The notes beneath the pieces were generated by a model. That model saw only the letters and a list, made by a program, of their open reading frames with translations. It was not told the DNA's origin and searched no databases. The position numbers and the translations under genes are program-made. 30,757 nt of DNA from Chloroflexota bacterium (lineage in GTDB: Bacteria > Chloroflexota > Limnocylindria > Limnocylindrales > CSP1-4): assembly GCA_021786265.1 (NCBI GenBank), contig JAJYNP010000124.1, forward strand, positions 1 to 30,757. Direction: 5' to 3'. Shown in pieces: positions 1-7,984 of the stretch. Positions within the stretch are counted from its first letter, which is position 1; every line of letters starts with the position of its first letter.

Positions 1-36
1 CCGGGGGGATCGCGAGGGCGGGATAGACGTTCTCGA

Positions 37-77
37 GGAGATCAGCTGTCCGTCGACCGGGAGATCAGCTGTCCGTC
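37..77. repeat. Tandem 18-bp direct repeat at left edge
   Basis: The 18-bp unit GGAGATCAGCTGTCCGTC occurs at 37-54 and again, identically, at 60-77, with a 5-base spacer (period 23). It lies just upstream of the cyclase-like gene. Closely spaced identical repeats of this size are seen at transposon ends (for example IS21-type multiple terminal repeats) and in operators. No transposase is visible, so the role is open. The repeat itself is read directly from the sequence. Confidence 0.75.
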
Positions 78-226
78 AGCAAGGAAGTCCGTGTCCGCCT
101 ACAGGGAGGTTGGCATGTCCGCTGTCAGGCTACCTGCTGCCTGACGGAAACGGCCTACCTGAACCGACGCGCGACCAATCATGGGCGAGGGTTCCCATGG
201 ACGCTGCTTTGGCACGAGGAACCAGC

Positions 227-1273
227 ATGCCTGACGAGCAGAAGAGAGCCGACGATGCGCCGGCTGAGCCGATCACCTTCCGATTCGACATGATCCAGGA
301 AGCGGTCGAGTACGACGACAAGGAACGCACCTTGACGTTCCGAATGACACCCGATCCCCGCCGCTACGAGCGTGTTGACGAAGGCGACAGCCATGGATGG
401 TTTGACCGTTTCGACAGCTTGTTCTTCTCTGACGAAGTGATGCAGGAGTTCGCAGCTAAGATCGGTGGGACGCCGATGTACTACCAGCGTCCGGAGATCG
501 ATGACGCGCTCGAGTACGTCCAATCACGAAAGCCCGCGATCGAAGCCAAACTTGAAGGCAAGGGTGACCCTCCGACGTTCGAGGACAAGTCAGAGGCGTT
601 CCTCGCGGGCCTGGAGAAGGATGCGACCGCGTTCGTGATCATGTCACTGGACCTGCAGGGTTCAACTCGACTTTCGCAGGCGATCCCGGCGCCTGACTAC
701 GCGACGGCAATCACGGTCATCCTCGATGAGCTCGCGCTGGTCGTAGCTCAGTTCCATGGGCACGTGCTCAAGTACACCGGCGACGGACTGATCGCCTATT
801 TCACTCCGCCGAGCTACAACCGGATGAATGATCTCGCCCTGGATTGCGCTCTGACAATGCGCCACCTGCTGTACGCAGCGCTATTCCCCGCCCTGACTGA
901 GCGCGGGTTACCAGCACTCGAGGCCCGGATTGGACTCGACGCAGGAGACGCGCATGTCGTCGCGATGGGTAACCCGAGAACAAAGCAGCACCGCGACATC
1001 ATCGGCTCAGTCGTCAGCATCGCAGCCAAGATCCAGGCACAGGCTCCGGCAGGGGGCATCCTCGTCGGTGAGACTGTCGATCGTGCGCTCCACGTCAACT
1101 GGCGAGAGCAGCTCCGGGAGTTCAAGCCGAGTCCGTCGTGGGAGTACACGCGGCCAGACGGCCAGCCCTACAGACTCCTTGAGATGGTAGGCCCGGGCGC
1201 ACGAGAACTCGAGCCACCTCTGGCCGGGCTTAGGACTGCCACTCAGCCGAACGCGTCGGAGGGCGATGAGTGA
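227..1273 (+). CDS. Class III nucleotidyl cyclase-like protein
   Basis: The C-terminal half (about residues 135-340 of 348) is a class III adenylate/guanylate cyclase homology domain, the family that makes cyclic nucleotides from NTPs on two metal ions. Visible landmarks are the first metal Asp in SLDLQGST (D142), the substrate Lys and second metal Asp in LKYTGDG (K182, D186), and D257 of the RDIIG motif. The usual Asn and Arg that stabilise the transition state (VNxAAR) read Ser264 and Lys268 here, which is unusual and may alter activity or substrate. The N-terminal 130 residues are not recognised, and there is no membrane segment. The chosen ATG has GAGGA six bases upstream. An in-frame ATG at 197 with GGGCGAGGG, or a TTG at 110, are alternatives. 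The gene overlaps the next one by four bases (GTGA), so the two are probably translated together. A signalling or Pycsar-like defence role is possible but not shown. Confidence 0.8.
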   Translation: MPDEQKRADDAPAEPITFRFDMIQEAVEYDDKERTLTFRMTPDPRRYERVDEGDSHGWFDRFDSLFFSDEVMQEFAAKIGGTPMYYQRPEIDDALEYVQSRKPAIEAKLEGKGDPPTFEDKSEAFLAGLEKDATAFVIMSLDLQGSTRLSQAIPAPDYATAITVILDELALVVAQFHGHVLKYTGDGLIAYFTPPSYNRMNDLALDCALTMRHLLYAALFPALTERGLPALEARIGLDAGDAHVVAMGNPRTKQHRDIIGSVVSIAAKIQAQAPAGGILVGETVDRALHVNWREQLREFKPSPSWEYTRPDGQPYRLLEMVGPGARELEPPLAGLRTATQPNASEGDE

Positions 1274-1887
1274 GGTTCTGGAAGAGGACGCCTGACCGCC
1301 GAATCAACGACGAGGGAACCTCAGCCCGCGTTCCTCAGGACCGGGCGGACGCGGACCGCAACGCCCTGCTCGAGGCGGTCGTCGCCAGCCTCGCGCCACT
1401 CGCCTCGGAGTTCGCGGCGGTGGCAGACGAAGCCGGGGTCGACGTTGCGGCCGAAGCTGCGTTGGATCGACTGTTTGCCTTCAACGTCCTGCTTCGAGGG
1501 GCGCGGGAGCAAGCGTGGCGCGGATTCGCCTGCTTCACGATCAACGAGTCGATCCCGCGTCGAGACACCCAGAACGAATCGCTTGAACGGATCCAGATCG
1601 AGACGCTGCCTTGGCAACGTACGTTTCAGGTCGAGTCGAATCGATGGGCTATGGCTGAGTTCGGGGCGTACCTGGCGGCCTTGCCGGATGACTGGTTCAG
1701 ATTTCGCCTAACGTCCCGGCAATGGACACTCGCGAACGGGGTCAGGTCCAACTGCGTACACCAGCTCGGTTATGCCGTCGTGGCGTTGACCAGCTTCGAC
1801 TTCGCCGAGGACGCTGACGTCAAGGCGCTCTATCTCTCAGTCGAGCCGCTCGTGCCGATCAAGAGCGTGCTCACGCTGGCTCGATAA
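1270..1887 (+). CDS. Hypothetical protein coupled to cyclase gene
   Basis: This is a 205-aa protein of unknown function. The GTG start overlaps the stop of the cyclase-like gene (GTGA), which indicates translational coupling and a functional link. The first 30 residues are polar and charged, then comes an Ala-rich helical stretch (about 35-70) and a mixed region with several Trp (WRGF, LPWQRTF, DDWFRF, RQWTL). I see no signal peptide, no convincing membrane segment and no recognised catalytic motif. It could be an effector, a regulator of the cyclase, or something unrelated. Only the ORF integrity, codon bias and overlap are solid. Confidence 0.65.
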   Translation: MRFWKRTPDRRINDEGTSARVPQDRADADRNALLEAVVASLAPLASEFAAVADEAGVDVAAEAALDRLFAFNVLLRGAREQAWRGFACFTINESIPRRDTQNESLERIQIETLPWQRTFQVESNRWAMAEFGAYLAALPDDWFRFRLTSRQWTLANGVRSNCVHQLGYAVVALTSFDFAEDADVKALYLSVEPLVPIKSVLTLAR

Positions 1888-1930
1888 CGCTCTGACGCAA
1901 CTCGCGAATGGCGATTGATCTGTTGCCCTT

Positions 1931-2524
1931 TCATCTGGCCGTCTTCCTCCGGCCTCGAGACGCGGAGCCAACTGCGACAAGCCCGCGAAGGATGCGACGT
2001 AGGTCGCGTCCTGGCCAGAATGGTGCGCCATCGCTGCGATAGCGAAGAAGGGCGTGGACCGCGAGAACCGTGGCAGCCAGTGCCAGCAGAACGTCTCCGC
2101 CACCGATCGTCAGCCCCTGAATGCCTGTCAAAACGACGGCCACGGCCGACCATTGGGTGAGCCTCGAGGCGGCGTTCGCGGGCAGCGTGCCACGCGATTT
2201 TGCCGTGGCCGCGCTGGCGGCGTGGGCCTCGGAGGCGCGATGCCATGCGCTCCCGGGTGTGGCCGACGATTCTGGTTCAGACGGGGGACGCGAGGCGGAC
2301 CGTTGCGCGTTGACTGAACGTGCGGCAGAGTCCCAAGCGGCGCGGCTGGAGGCATCTGCGAGGACGCCATACGCTCGGGTGATGGCCTGCATACGCTCGG
2401 TTGAGCCGCCTGTTCGGTCTGGGTGGTGCTCGAGCGCCCTGAGTCGGAAGGCTGCCCTGACCGTCGCGGCATCGGCGGTACGAGCGATACCGAGAATGGC
2501 GTACGGATCCGCCGGCTGCGACAT
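1931..2524 (-). CDS. Membrane-anchored J-domain protein
   Basis: The 197-aa protein starts with a clear J domain (residues 6-65): DPYAILGI, a basic helix II, the diagnostic HPD tripeptide at 34-36, then an ITRAYGVL helix III. J domains stimulate the ATPase of DnaK-type Hsp70 chaperones. A Ser/Ala-rich linker (66-115) leads to two hydrophobic segments (about 124-141 and 143-161) and a basic tail, so the J domain is probably held at the cytoplasmic face of the membrane. The reading frame is open further upstream, but the ATG right before the J domain is the natural start. It lies 8 bases downstream of the stop of the 43-aa membrane peptide gene and belongs to the same leftward operon as the FtsH-like protease. 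It is a small class C-type J protein rather than DnaJ, because the Gly/Phe and zinc-finger regions are absent. Confidence 0.85.
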   Translation of the reverse strand: MSQPADPYAILGIARTADAATVRAAFRLRALEHHPDRTGGSTERMQAITRAYGVLADASSRAAWDSAARSVNAQRSASRPPSEPESSATPGSAWHRASEAHAASAATAKSRGTLPANAASRLTQWSAVAVVLTGIQGLTIGGGDVLLALAATVLAVHALLRYRSDGAPFWPGRDLRRILRGLVAVGSASRGRRKTAR

Positions 2525-2532
2525 CACTGGAG

Positions 2533-2664
2533 TCAGCGTGCGAGCCGACGCACGACGGCGATCGACAGGAGAAGCGTGCCCGTGGCGATGGCCACGACGA
2601 CGAGCGCCACGACGGCCACAACGGCGAGGACGAACCCGGCCGCGATCCGGATGGCCTGATCCAT
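2533..2664 (-). CDS. 43-aa single-pass membrane peptide
   Basis: This short reading frame encodes 43 residues starting MDQAIRIAAG. Its centre is a strongly hydrophobic stretch (about residues 9-37, rich in Val, Ala and Leu), and it ends in a basic VVRRLAR tail, so it should form one membrane helix. Its ATG overlaps the TGA stop of the FtsH-like gene (TGATG), and its own stop lies 8 bases before the J-domain gene. That position, with no room for any other product, is good evidence that it is real although very short. FtsH proteases normally carry their own N-terminal membrane helices, which the neighbour lacks. This peptide may supply or recruit a membrane anchor (inference). Confidence 0.7.
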   Translation of the reverse strand: MDQAIRIAAGFVLAVVAVVALVVVAIATGTLLLSIAVVRRLAR

Positions 2665-4085
2665 CAGTTGACGCTCCTCTCGTCAATCACGGCCGCCGCG
2701 GCCAAGGCGGCCTCGAGCTCGGGCCCAGCCAGATCGCCTTCAGCGATGAGGATCCTGGCCAATGCCTCGAGGCCCTTGCGGCGGATCGCGAGCAATCCCT
2801 CGACCTTGGCGGTCAGGGTAGCAATGGTCGCGGTCACGGCCGCGGCGCGCCGGTTCTCGTACGCTGGGCCGGAGCTTGGCCACCCCGGCCAGGCGGCGGG
2901 CCATTCGGGATCCGACCCGGAGGCGATTGCGTCGAGAAGAAGGCGCCCGGTCTGCTCGGCGTCATCCGCGCAGCCGGCAGACGCGTCGCCGAGGATGAGC
3001 CTCTCGCCGATGGCACCAGCCAGGTAGACGGCGGCCCGAGCCCGCATTTCGGTGTCCGTCAGGGGGCGCCCGGCGACCTCATCGTCGGCGGGTCCGATCG
3101 ACGTCCGGCCTGCGCCTCCGCCGGCCCGATGGATTGTGATCGCTTTGACCTCGCCTCTGGCCAAGAGCAGATGCCCCACGAGGCCGTGCGCTGCCTCGTG
3201 GGCGGCGGTTCGCCATTTCTCGGGTCCCGACGGCTCACCCTGATCATCGACCTCGCCGGCGGCCGCCAGAGCTTCCTCGGCGTGGCGTTGCGTGACGCCT
3301 GCCTGAGGACCGCCGTCATGTTGGGCGAGACTGATGGCATCGTCGAGGCACTGATCCAGCGAGGCATGCGACAAGCCATGGGTGAGCGCTACGAGGCGTT
3401 CCAGGTCGATCGGTCCGCTCGTTCGCCGCCGTGCAAGCTGGCGGGCGAGATGTTCCCGCCGAACGGCTGCGTTTGGTCTCCGCACCCGAATGGTCCTCGA
3501 GAATCTGCCTGCCCTGGTCAACGCACCGTCCAACTCCGAGGGATCATCACTGGTCGCGCCCAGCCACAGCACCGGCGCCAGGCCCGGATCCCGAAGCCCG
3601 GAGATCGCCGAGAGAAGTCCGAAAAGGGCCGCCCGGCTATCACCGTCGTGAGCCCGGCTGTTGCGGTCGAGGCCAATCGCGCTGAGTTCGTCGACGAAGA
3701 TCACCACCGGTTTGGTTTGGCCGTCGGCGAAATGCGTGATCGCTGCCAGGTGAATGGGGCTGAGCTCGCTGCCTACGAACTCCAAGAAGACCCCGTCCTC
3801 GGCGACCAGCGCAGCCAACCCGCGGGCAAGTGAGGTTTTGCCGCAACCCATCGGGCCGGCCAGCAATACTGCGGAAGCTGGCCTGCCGCCCGCAGCGCGC
3901 ACTTCCTCCGGATGGGTGATGGCGTACGCGAGGGCAGTGATCGATCGTCGCGCCCGATTGAGACCCGACAGATCGTCGAGCGTTCCCGAAACCGATCGGA
4001 CGCGATGCGCCTCGATCCAAGCCGACATGTCGTCGCTGGTTGGGACAGGGCGTGGGATCGTTGGCGCTGCGTCGAGAATGTCCAT
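2664..4085 (-). CDS. Soluble FtsH-like AAA+ ATPase / M41 metallopeptidase
   Basis: The 473-aa protein has an AAA+ module followed by an M41-type zinc peptidase, the FtsH order. Visible motifs are an FVG pore-loop motif (103-105), Walker A GPMGCGKT (77-84), Walker B ending in FVDE (130-133), and an arginine-finger segment RAGRF followed by R197. The zinc site is HEAAH (296-300) where FtsH has HEAGH. A downstream acidic ADDAEQ segment (373-378), after a GAIGERLILG element, can provide the third ligand. FtsH is about 610-650 aa with two N-terminal membrane helices. These are missing, so the protein is soluble or tethered through partners. The ATG at 4085 is preferred over an upstream in-frame TTG at 4121. 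Downstream and overlapping is a 43-aa membrane peptide, then a J-domain protein, suggesting a protein quality-control or regulated-proteolysis module, possibly stress- or defence-related. Confidence 0.85.
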   Translation of the reverse strand: MDILDAAPTIPRPVPTSDDMSAWIEAHRVRSVSGTLDDLSGLNRARRSITALAYAITHPEEVRAAGGRPASAVLLAGPMGCGKTSLARGLAALVAEDGVFLEFVGSELSPIHLAAITHFADGQTKPVVIFVDELSAIGLDRNSRAHDGDSRAALFGLLSAISGLRDPGLAPVLWLGATSDDPSELDGALTRAGRFSRTIRVRRPNAAVRREHLARQLARRRTSGPIDLERLVALTHGLSHASLDQCLDDAISLAQHDGGPQAGVTQRHAEEALAAAGEVDDQGEPSGPEKWRTAAHEAAHGLVGHLLLARGEVKAITIHRAGGGAGRTSIGPADDEVAGRPLTDTEMRARAAVYLAGAIGERLILGDASAGCADDAEQTGRLLLDAIASGSDPEWPAAWPGWPSSGPAYENRRAAAVTATIATLTAKVEGLLAIRRKGLEALARILIAEGDLAGPELEAALAAAAVIDERSVN

Positions 4086-4237
4086 GACCCCACAGGACCA
4101 CGGCGGGCACTCCTGTCGCAATGCCCTCCAAACGTTCCGGTCGCGTCATGCGCGTCTGGCGTGACCTTCGCGGTGTTCGCGTGCAACGGAACCGATCCCA
4201 CTCATACCGGACGGCGGCCGCGATAGCCAAGAGCCTT

Positions 4238-4912
4238 TTAGAAATCGAACGAATCATCCGCCCATGCGAGAGGCGCGACAGCCGAGACCTCGACCTCGTT
4301 CCGGGTCTGCCAAGGCACTGTCCGGGGTTCTGGCCGTGCGAGCGACGGATACCCGATGAGGACCGCCTGCTCATACAGTTCTCGGATGACGACCTGATTG
4401 ACCTGCTGCTGATCGAGAACAGCAGCCCAGTCGCCATTCGCGACCCAGCCGCATGGCCAGCAGGTACATTCCGCATCGGGTTCATGATCGAGCCCCAGGA
4501 GTCCGCTCAGCGCCCGACCAACCAGAGCCAAATGGTCCGCGAAGATGAGGTCCCGATAATCGAAGTTGAAGGCCTCACCCGGTGCCCGCCGAACCTGGCC
4601 GTGGCAAAGCAGGTCGCCGATGACGTTGATCGGCAGCCCCTGCGCAGCCCGCGACAACTCGCTGGTCGTAATGATGTGCGTCTTGATGGCGGCCGCCCGC
4701 GCACCGGCACTATCGCCGCCTGCAGCAACGTCGGCAAGGCAGTTGGCCAGCACCTTTCGCGCGTACTGGTGGGGGCGCCGGACGGGCCTGCCGAGGCGAC
4801 GCTGCAGGGCGGTCGCGAGGAGCACTTCAGCGAGGATGTGTCGCCGGTACCCATCGTCGGGGAGGGCGATCGGCACCAGCATGCCCTCGAGCGGCAGAAC
4901 GAGTATTGACAT
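4238..4912 (-). CDS. Hypothetical protein, 224 aa
   Basis: I do not recognise this protein. It starts at an ATG with GGAG seven bases upstream. The sequence is mixed alpha/beta in appearance, with a helical region (about 20-75), a segment IKTHIITTSELSRAA, a Cys-containing CTCWPC pattern near residue 150 that might bind metal, and an acidic/aromatic tail ending DDSFDF. There is no signal peptide or membrane helix. It lies 152 bases upstream of the FtsH-like gene on the same strand and may be the first gene of that leftward group, perhaps as a substrate or adaptor of the protease. This is inference from position only. Confidence 0.55.
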   Translation of the reverse strand: MSILVLPLEGMLVPIALPDDGYRRHILAEVLLATALQRRLGRPVRRPHQYARKVLANCLADVAAGGDSAGARAAAIKTHIITTSELSRAAQGLPINVIGDLLCHGQVRRAPGEAFNFDYRDLIFADHLALVGRALSGLLGLDHEPDAECTCWPCGWVANGDWAAVLDQQQVNQVVIRELYEQAVLIGYPSLARPEPRTVPWQTRNEVEVSAVAPLAWADDSFDF

Positions 4913-5891
4913 GTGGATCTCCAGCGGTTTTCGTGGTCGAGGTGACCCTCGTCAGGTCGTACTACGCGTCAACCCCGTCGCTGGGTATGTCTCGCGTCAT
5001 CTCGAAGTCGAATCCCATAAGGGTCAGGTCAGTGGTGGAGGCAGGTCAGGTACTTACCTGCGGCTGCGGCCTGACCTGACGTTCCTTACAACTGCTCGGC
5101 GGCCTTGGTCTTGTCAACGTTTGCCCTTGACGGCCGACGCTCTTGCCGTGTGCGGGGGTCGAGCCCTGCCCACCAACCACGGCCTTTTGGCGCTGTGACC
5201 TCCTTGAGGACGTGACAACGCCTCGATCGGCCAGGTTCAGGCGCACTCCCGGAAGGGCTGGCTGTTCACGCTCCATGGGACCAAGGCAGCGCCGGGACCC
5301 GGTGATGCAGTCGGTTCGGTGACCCTCTGAGGGAGCTCCAGCCGACCCCAACTGTCACACGCCTGGCGAGCGCTTCGACGGGACGCCCTTCACCGACCGC
5401 GGAATCGAAACGTGAGGGCTGTGGCTGGTGTGGCCGACCTCTTCGACGCGATCCTCGTCGCGTGATGGCCAGTCTCATCTTCACCGGGAACGTCAGTAAC
5501 AGAGTGTTCGCCATCGTCGCTTATGGGAATGGCGACGGCTGGGTATGACACGAGGTGGCCGCCGGGTATCCGCGTGGGGCCCAACCGAGCGACTTGCACG
5601 CCCCCATCGCGGCCGTCGCGGCCGAGGATCCGCTGGCGCCGGTATCACCTGGGCTGATGTCGTCCGAGCACGCCAGGTCTCTGATCAGAAGGACCCCAAC
5701 GGCCTCAATCCGGCGGCCCAGGCCGACGTGTCGACCTGCTGCACGCGGAGGGTCGCACGAACGTGTATCGCATCGCCCGTGACCGGGAACGCCAACAACC
5801 CAAAATCCCTGAGGATCCCTGGTTTGGAGTTTGTCGCTCCTTGTGCGCCGGGCTGCATCGCGGCAGAGCGCCGTGACCCGGTTGTCAAGGT
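4913..5891. other. 979-bp stretch with no convincing gene
   Basis: Short reading frames occur on both strands, but none has a good start, consistent codon bias or recognisable motifs. A stretch around 5640-5870 reads like fragments of a decayed gene: an ITWADVV-like helix in one frame, then an open 50-codon run in another frame. It also carries the nested inverted repeat at 5023-5080. The region separates two leftward transcription units and should contain the promoter of the 224-aa gene, which I could not place with confidence. Confidence 0.5.
5023..5080. repeat. Nested inverted repeat
   Basis: GTCAGGTCAG at 5023-5032 is a perfect 10-bp inverted match to CTGACCTGAC at 5071-5080. Between them lies a second palindrome, CAGGTA-CT-TACCTG (5047-5060). 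The word GGTCAGGT also appears as a direct repeat at 5022-5029 and 5044-5051. No T-run follows, so a simple intrinsic terminator is unlikely. It could be an operator, a recombination or replication site, or a cruciform-forming relic. Confidence 0.65.
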
Positions 5892-7439
5892 CTATGGCGC
5901 GGCGAAGTTGGGCTGGTTCGGTAGATCAATCAGCTTCGGCCAGGCATACTCGGCTTGGTCGAAGACATTGTTGGGCGTGAAGGCCACCTTCGTCCGGGCT
6001 CGCGCGGCAAGCAGCACTGGTTTGCCGACGTTGACCACTCGAACGTCTTTGTACCCGTCATCCGTGGTGCTGAGGAGCAACTGGCGCTGGACGCGAATCG
6101 GGTAGGGGTTTGGGTTCAGAAACGAGCACGAGACAAAGGAGCGCACAGTGGTGACACAGCCATCCTTCGAGCCCGACGGAGCGTAGGACACGTCCTGCAG
6201 GAAGCCTTCGGTTTTGGCTGGCAGCCAGGTAACCGATACGACCTCAACTTCGGCGCTCTTGAAACTGAAACGTGGCTCCATCAAGAAGACGTAGTTTCGA
6301 GTGCCTGGCAGCACGTACAAGGCACCTGGATCATTCGACGCGCGACTTGTTGGGACGTTCATCGGTAGAAGGTCGCCGCCTATCGAACGCGCCTTGCCGT
6401 CGAACAGGTACCGGAGCTGGACCAAGGCCGCGGCGTCTCCACGGACGTTCTTGATCGTCGCGACCGGAAATGACGTCCAGCCAGCCTTTCGCATGTCCTT
6501 CGTGTACGCGACAGTGGCGACCTGTTGGACTTCGAGTCCGGGCGTTGTCGTCACCGGCGCTGGCACGCTTGGGGCTGGTGGCTCGGGCGGCTTGGGTAGG
6601 GTCTCGGCGAGCAGGAAGGAGGCGGTGATCTGGCTCAACACCTTGGCGGTTGCCTGATCCATCTTGATGCCGCACATGCTCGTTTGGACGATCCAGACTC
6701 CACCCGGGCTGGCGAAATACGTCTGCGACCAGAAGTCATTCTGGGGTGGCTCGGAACCGGGGCTCATCGCGGCCACGATAACGGCATGGCCCCCGGCAAG
6801 ATCGGTCTCGGTCACCGACGTGGTCTCCTGTCCGGCCCAACCCTCATTGGCGGTGTAGTCCGGACCGAATGCACGAAGGGCAGCCGCATCAGTTACCCCG
6901 CGGCCCTCGGGTGGACGGTAGATGCCGACCCACGGGCCGTAGCAGTCGTTGCCAGAATCGGGCGCCCCAAAGACGCCCACGGTCCCCCATTTCGCGATGC
7001 TGGACTCCGTCGTGGTCGCCAATCGGTTCTCCCATTCCTTGGGAACGGCGATCTCGTAGCCAGTCATCTTTCGCACGCTGAAGCCTGCCGGGAGAGGCGG
7101 CGCAGGGTGTGCCGAAGGACTCGCTGACGGGGAGGAGTTGCTCAGGGGCTCGGCCGAGGGCGACGGTGCGGTCTGAACCGCACGTCCGGCCGCGGTCGTG
7201 CTGGGCGATGCGGCGACCGGTGTTCCTCCCGAAGACGCGCAGCCAGCGACCGAGAGGACGAGGAGCATAGCCCCAATCGTCTTGCCAGCTCGCGGTCTCG
7301 AAAGTCTCCGAGCGCGCCGCAGGCGTATCGACGACGTTGGCGAAACGGAGCCCGCCTGAGCAGATGATCCTCCGGGAGACGTTTGTCCAAACACGGGAAC
7401 CTCGACATTAGGGTCCCGCGGTTGATTAGGACTCGACAC
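5892..7439 (-). CDS. Large secreted lipoprotein with LpqN-like domain
   Basis: The 515-aa protein has a basic n-region (RLRRARRLSRPRAGK), a hydrophobic stretch AMLLVLS and a lipobox VAGC with the modified Cys at residue 67. It should therefore be exported by Sec, lipidated and held on the outer face of the cytoplasmic membrane. A Ser/Thr/Pro-rich linker (about 70-118) follows. Residues about 120-275 (FSVRKMTGYEIAVPKEW and onward) resemble the LpqN/PsbP-like fold of high-GC lipoproteins. After a second Pro-rich linker (about 278-300) comes a 200-residue beta-rich domain that I do not recognise. The GTG start at 7439 leaves an unusually long n-region of about 55 residues with no strong ribosome site, so a start nearer residue 40-58 is possible. 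It is a single gene with no obvious operon partner. Substrate and role are unknown. Confidence 0.8.
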   Translation of the reverse strand: MSSPNQPRDPNVEVPVFGQTSPGGSSAQAGSVSPTSSIRLRRARRLSRPRAGKTIGAMLLVLSVAGCASSGGTPVAASPSTTAAGRAVQTAPSPSAEPLSNSSPSASPSAHPAPPLPAGFSVRKMTGYEIAVPKEWENRLATTTESSIAKWGTVGVFGAPDSGNDCYGPWVGIYRPPEGRGVTDAAALRAFGPDYTANEGWAGQETTSVTETDLAGGHAVIVAAMSPGSEPPQNDFWSQTYFASPGGVWIVQTSMCGIKMDQATAKVLSQITASFLLAETLPKPPEPPAPSVPAPVTTTPGLEVQQVATVAYTKDMRKAGWTSFPVATIKNVRGDAAALVQLRYLFDGKARSIGGDLLPMNVPTSRASNDPGALYVLPGTRNYVFLMEPRFSFKSAEVEVVSVTWLPAKTEGFLQDVSYAPSGSKDGCVTTVRSFVSCSFLNPNPYPIRVQRQLLLSTTDDGYKDVRVVNVGKPVLLAARARTKVAFTPNNVFDQAEYAWPKLIDLPNQPNFAAP

Positions 7440-7621
7440 ACGTCCACGGGATCCGCATGCCGCCGGATGGGCGCGAATCTGAACTGGACGAGGTCTTCGG
7501 TTCGCTTTGCCTTGCAGTCTTGCGGTAGGTTTCGGTCGCTACCATAGCCCGTTCGTTCGGCGATCGGCCCATCGACCGTCGCAGGGCCCCGCGAACTCTG
7601 ATCAACAACGTCGGCGGGTCA

Positions 7622-7643
7622 CGACCGTGCTTTCGGACGGTCG
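7622..7643. other. Perfect 7-bp stem-loop
   Basis: CGACCGT (7622-7628) pairs perfectly with ACGGTCG (7637-7643) around an 8-base loop. It sits in the 317-bp gap between the leftward HTH gene, which ends at 7757, and the leftward lipoprotein gene, which starts at 7439. It may end transcription of the upstream operon, but no T-tract follows in the leftward direction. I see no gene in the rest of this gap. Confidence 0.4.
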
Positions 7644-7756
7644 CCCGTGGCCCTTGTCGCGGGGCAGGACATACCCCTTCTGTGCGGCGCCTCGGACTGA
7701 TCAGGACGAAGGCGTCCGCCCCACGCGACAAAGCCGGATGCGGCTGAGATCGGCCG

Positions 7757-7984
7757 TTACTGAATGTCGAGATCGACGTTGCGCTCGGCGACGAATCGAG
7801 CCACCCACGCCGCGACCTCGGATTCGCTGAAGCGCAAGGTCGGACGAGAGCCAGTCTGTAAGGCGTAGGCACGAAGGCGGCCCTCGGCAACCTGCCGCTG
7901 GATGTACCGGACGGATACGTGGAGGAGTCCGGCGACCTCCCGACTCGTCAGCAGTCGGTCCGATGCTTCGTGCCTATCGCCCAT
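7757..7984 (-). CDS. Excisionase-like helix-turn-helix protein (HTH_17)
   Basis: This is a 75-aa protein whose core matches the AlpA/excisionase-type HTH_17 pattern: LTSREVAGLLHVSVRYIQRQ, a wing-like segment, then LRFSESEVAAWVARF. Proteins of this type bind DNA as small winged helices and act as excisionases or regulators in mobile elements. The frame is open further upstream, but ATG 7984 directly precedes the domain. The gene overlaps the end of the upstream membrane-protein gene by 11 bases. It is the last gene of a three-gene leftward group. A regulatory role is as likely as excision, because no integrase is near. Confidence 0.8.
   Translation of the reverse strand: MGDRHEASDRLLTSREVAGLLHVSVRYIQRQVAEGRLRAYALQTGSRPTLRFSESEVAAWVARFVAERNVDLDIQ

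Noticed and set aside
1897..1926. Possible terminator between convergent genes (GCAAC ... GTTGC with an inner TCGC/GCGA)
   Set aside because: The stems are only 4-5 bp and no T-run follows, so chance pairing is likely.
2121..3833. Long 570-codon plus-strand reading frame
   Set aside because: It is the antisense shadow of the FtsH-like and J-domain genes, which have clear motifs on the minus strand.
7426..7890. Minus-strand frame across the gap between HTH and lipoprotein genes
   Set aside because: It overlaps the end of the HTH gene in another frame and has no ribosome site or recognisable domain.
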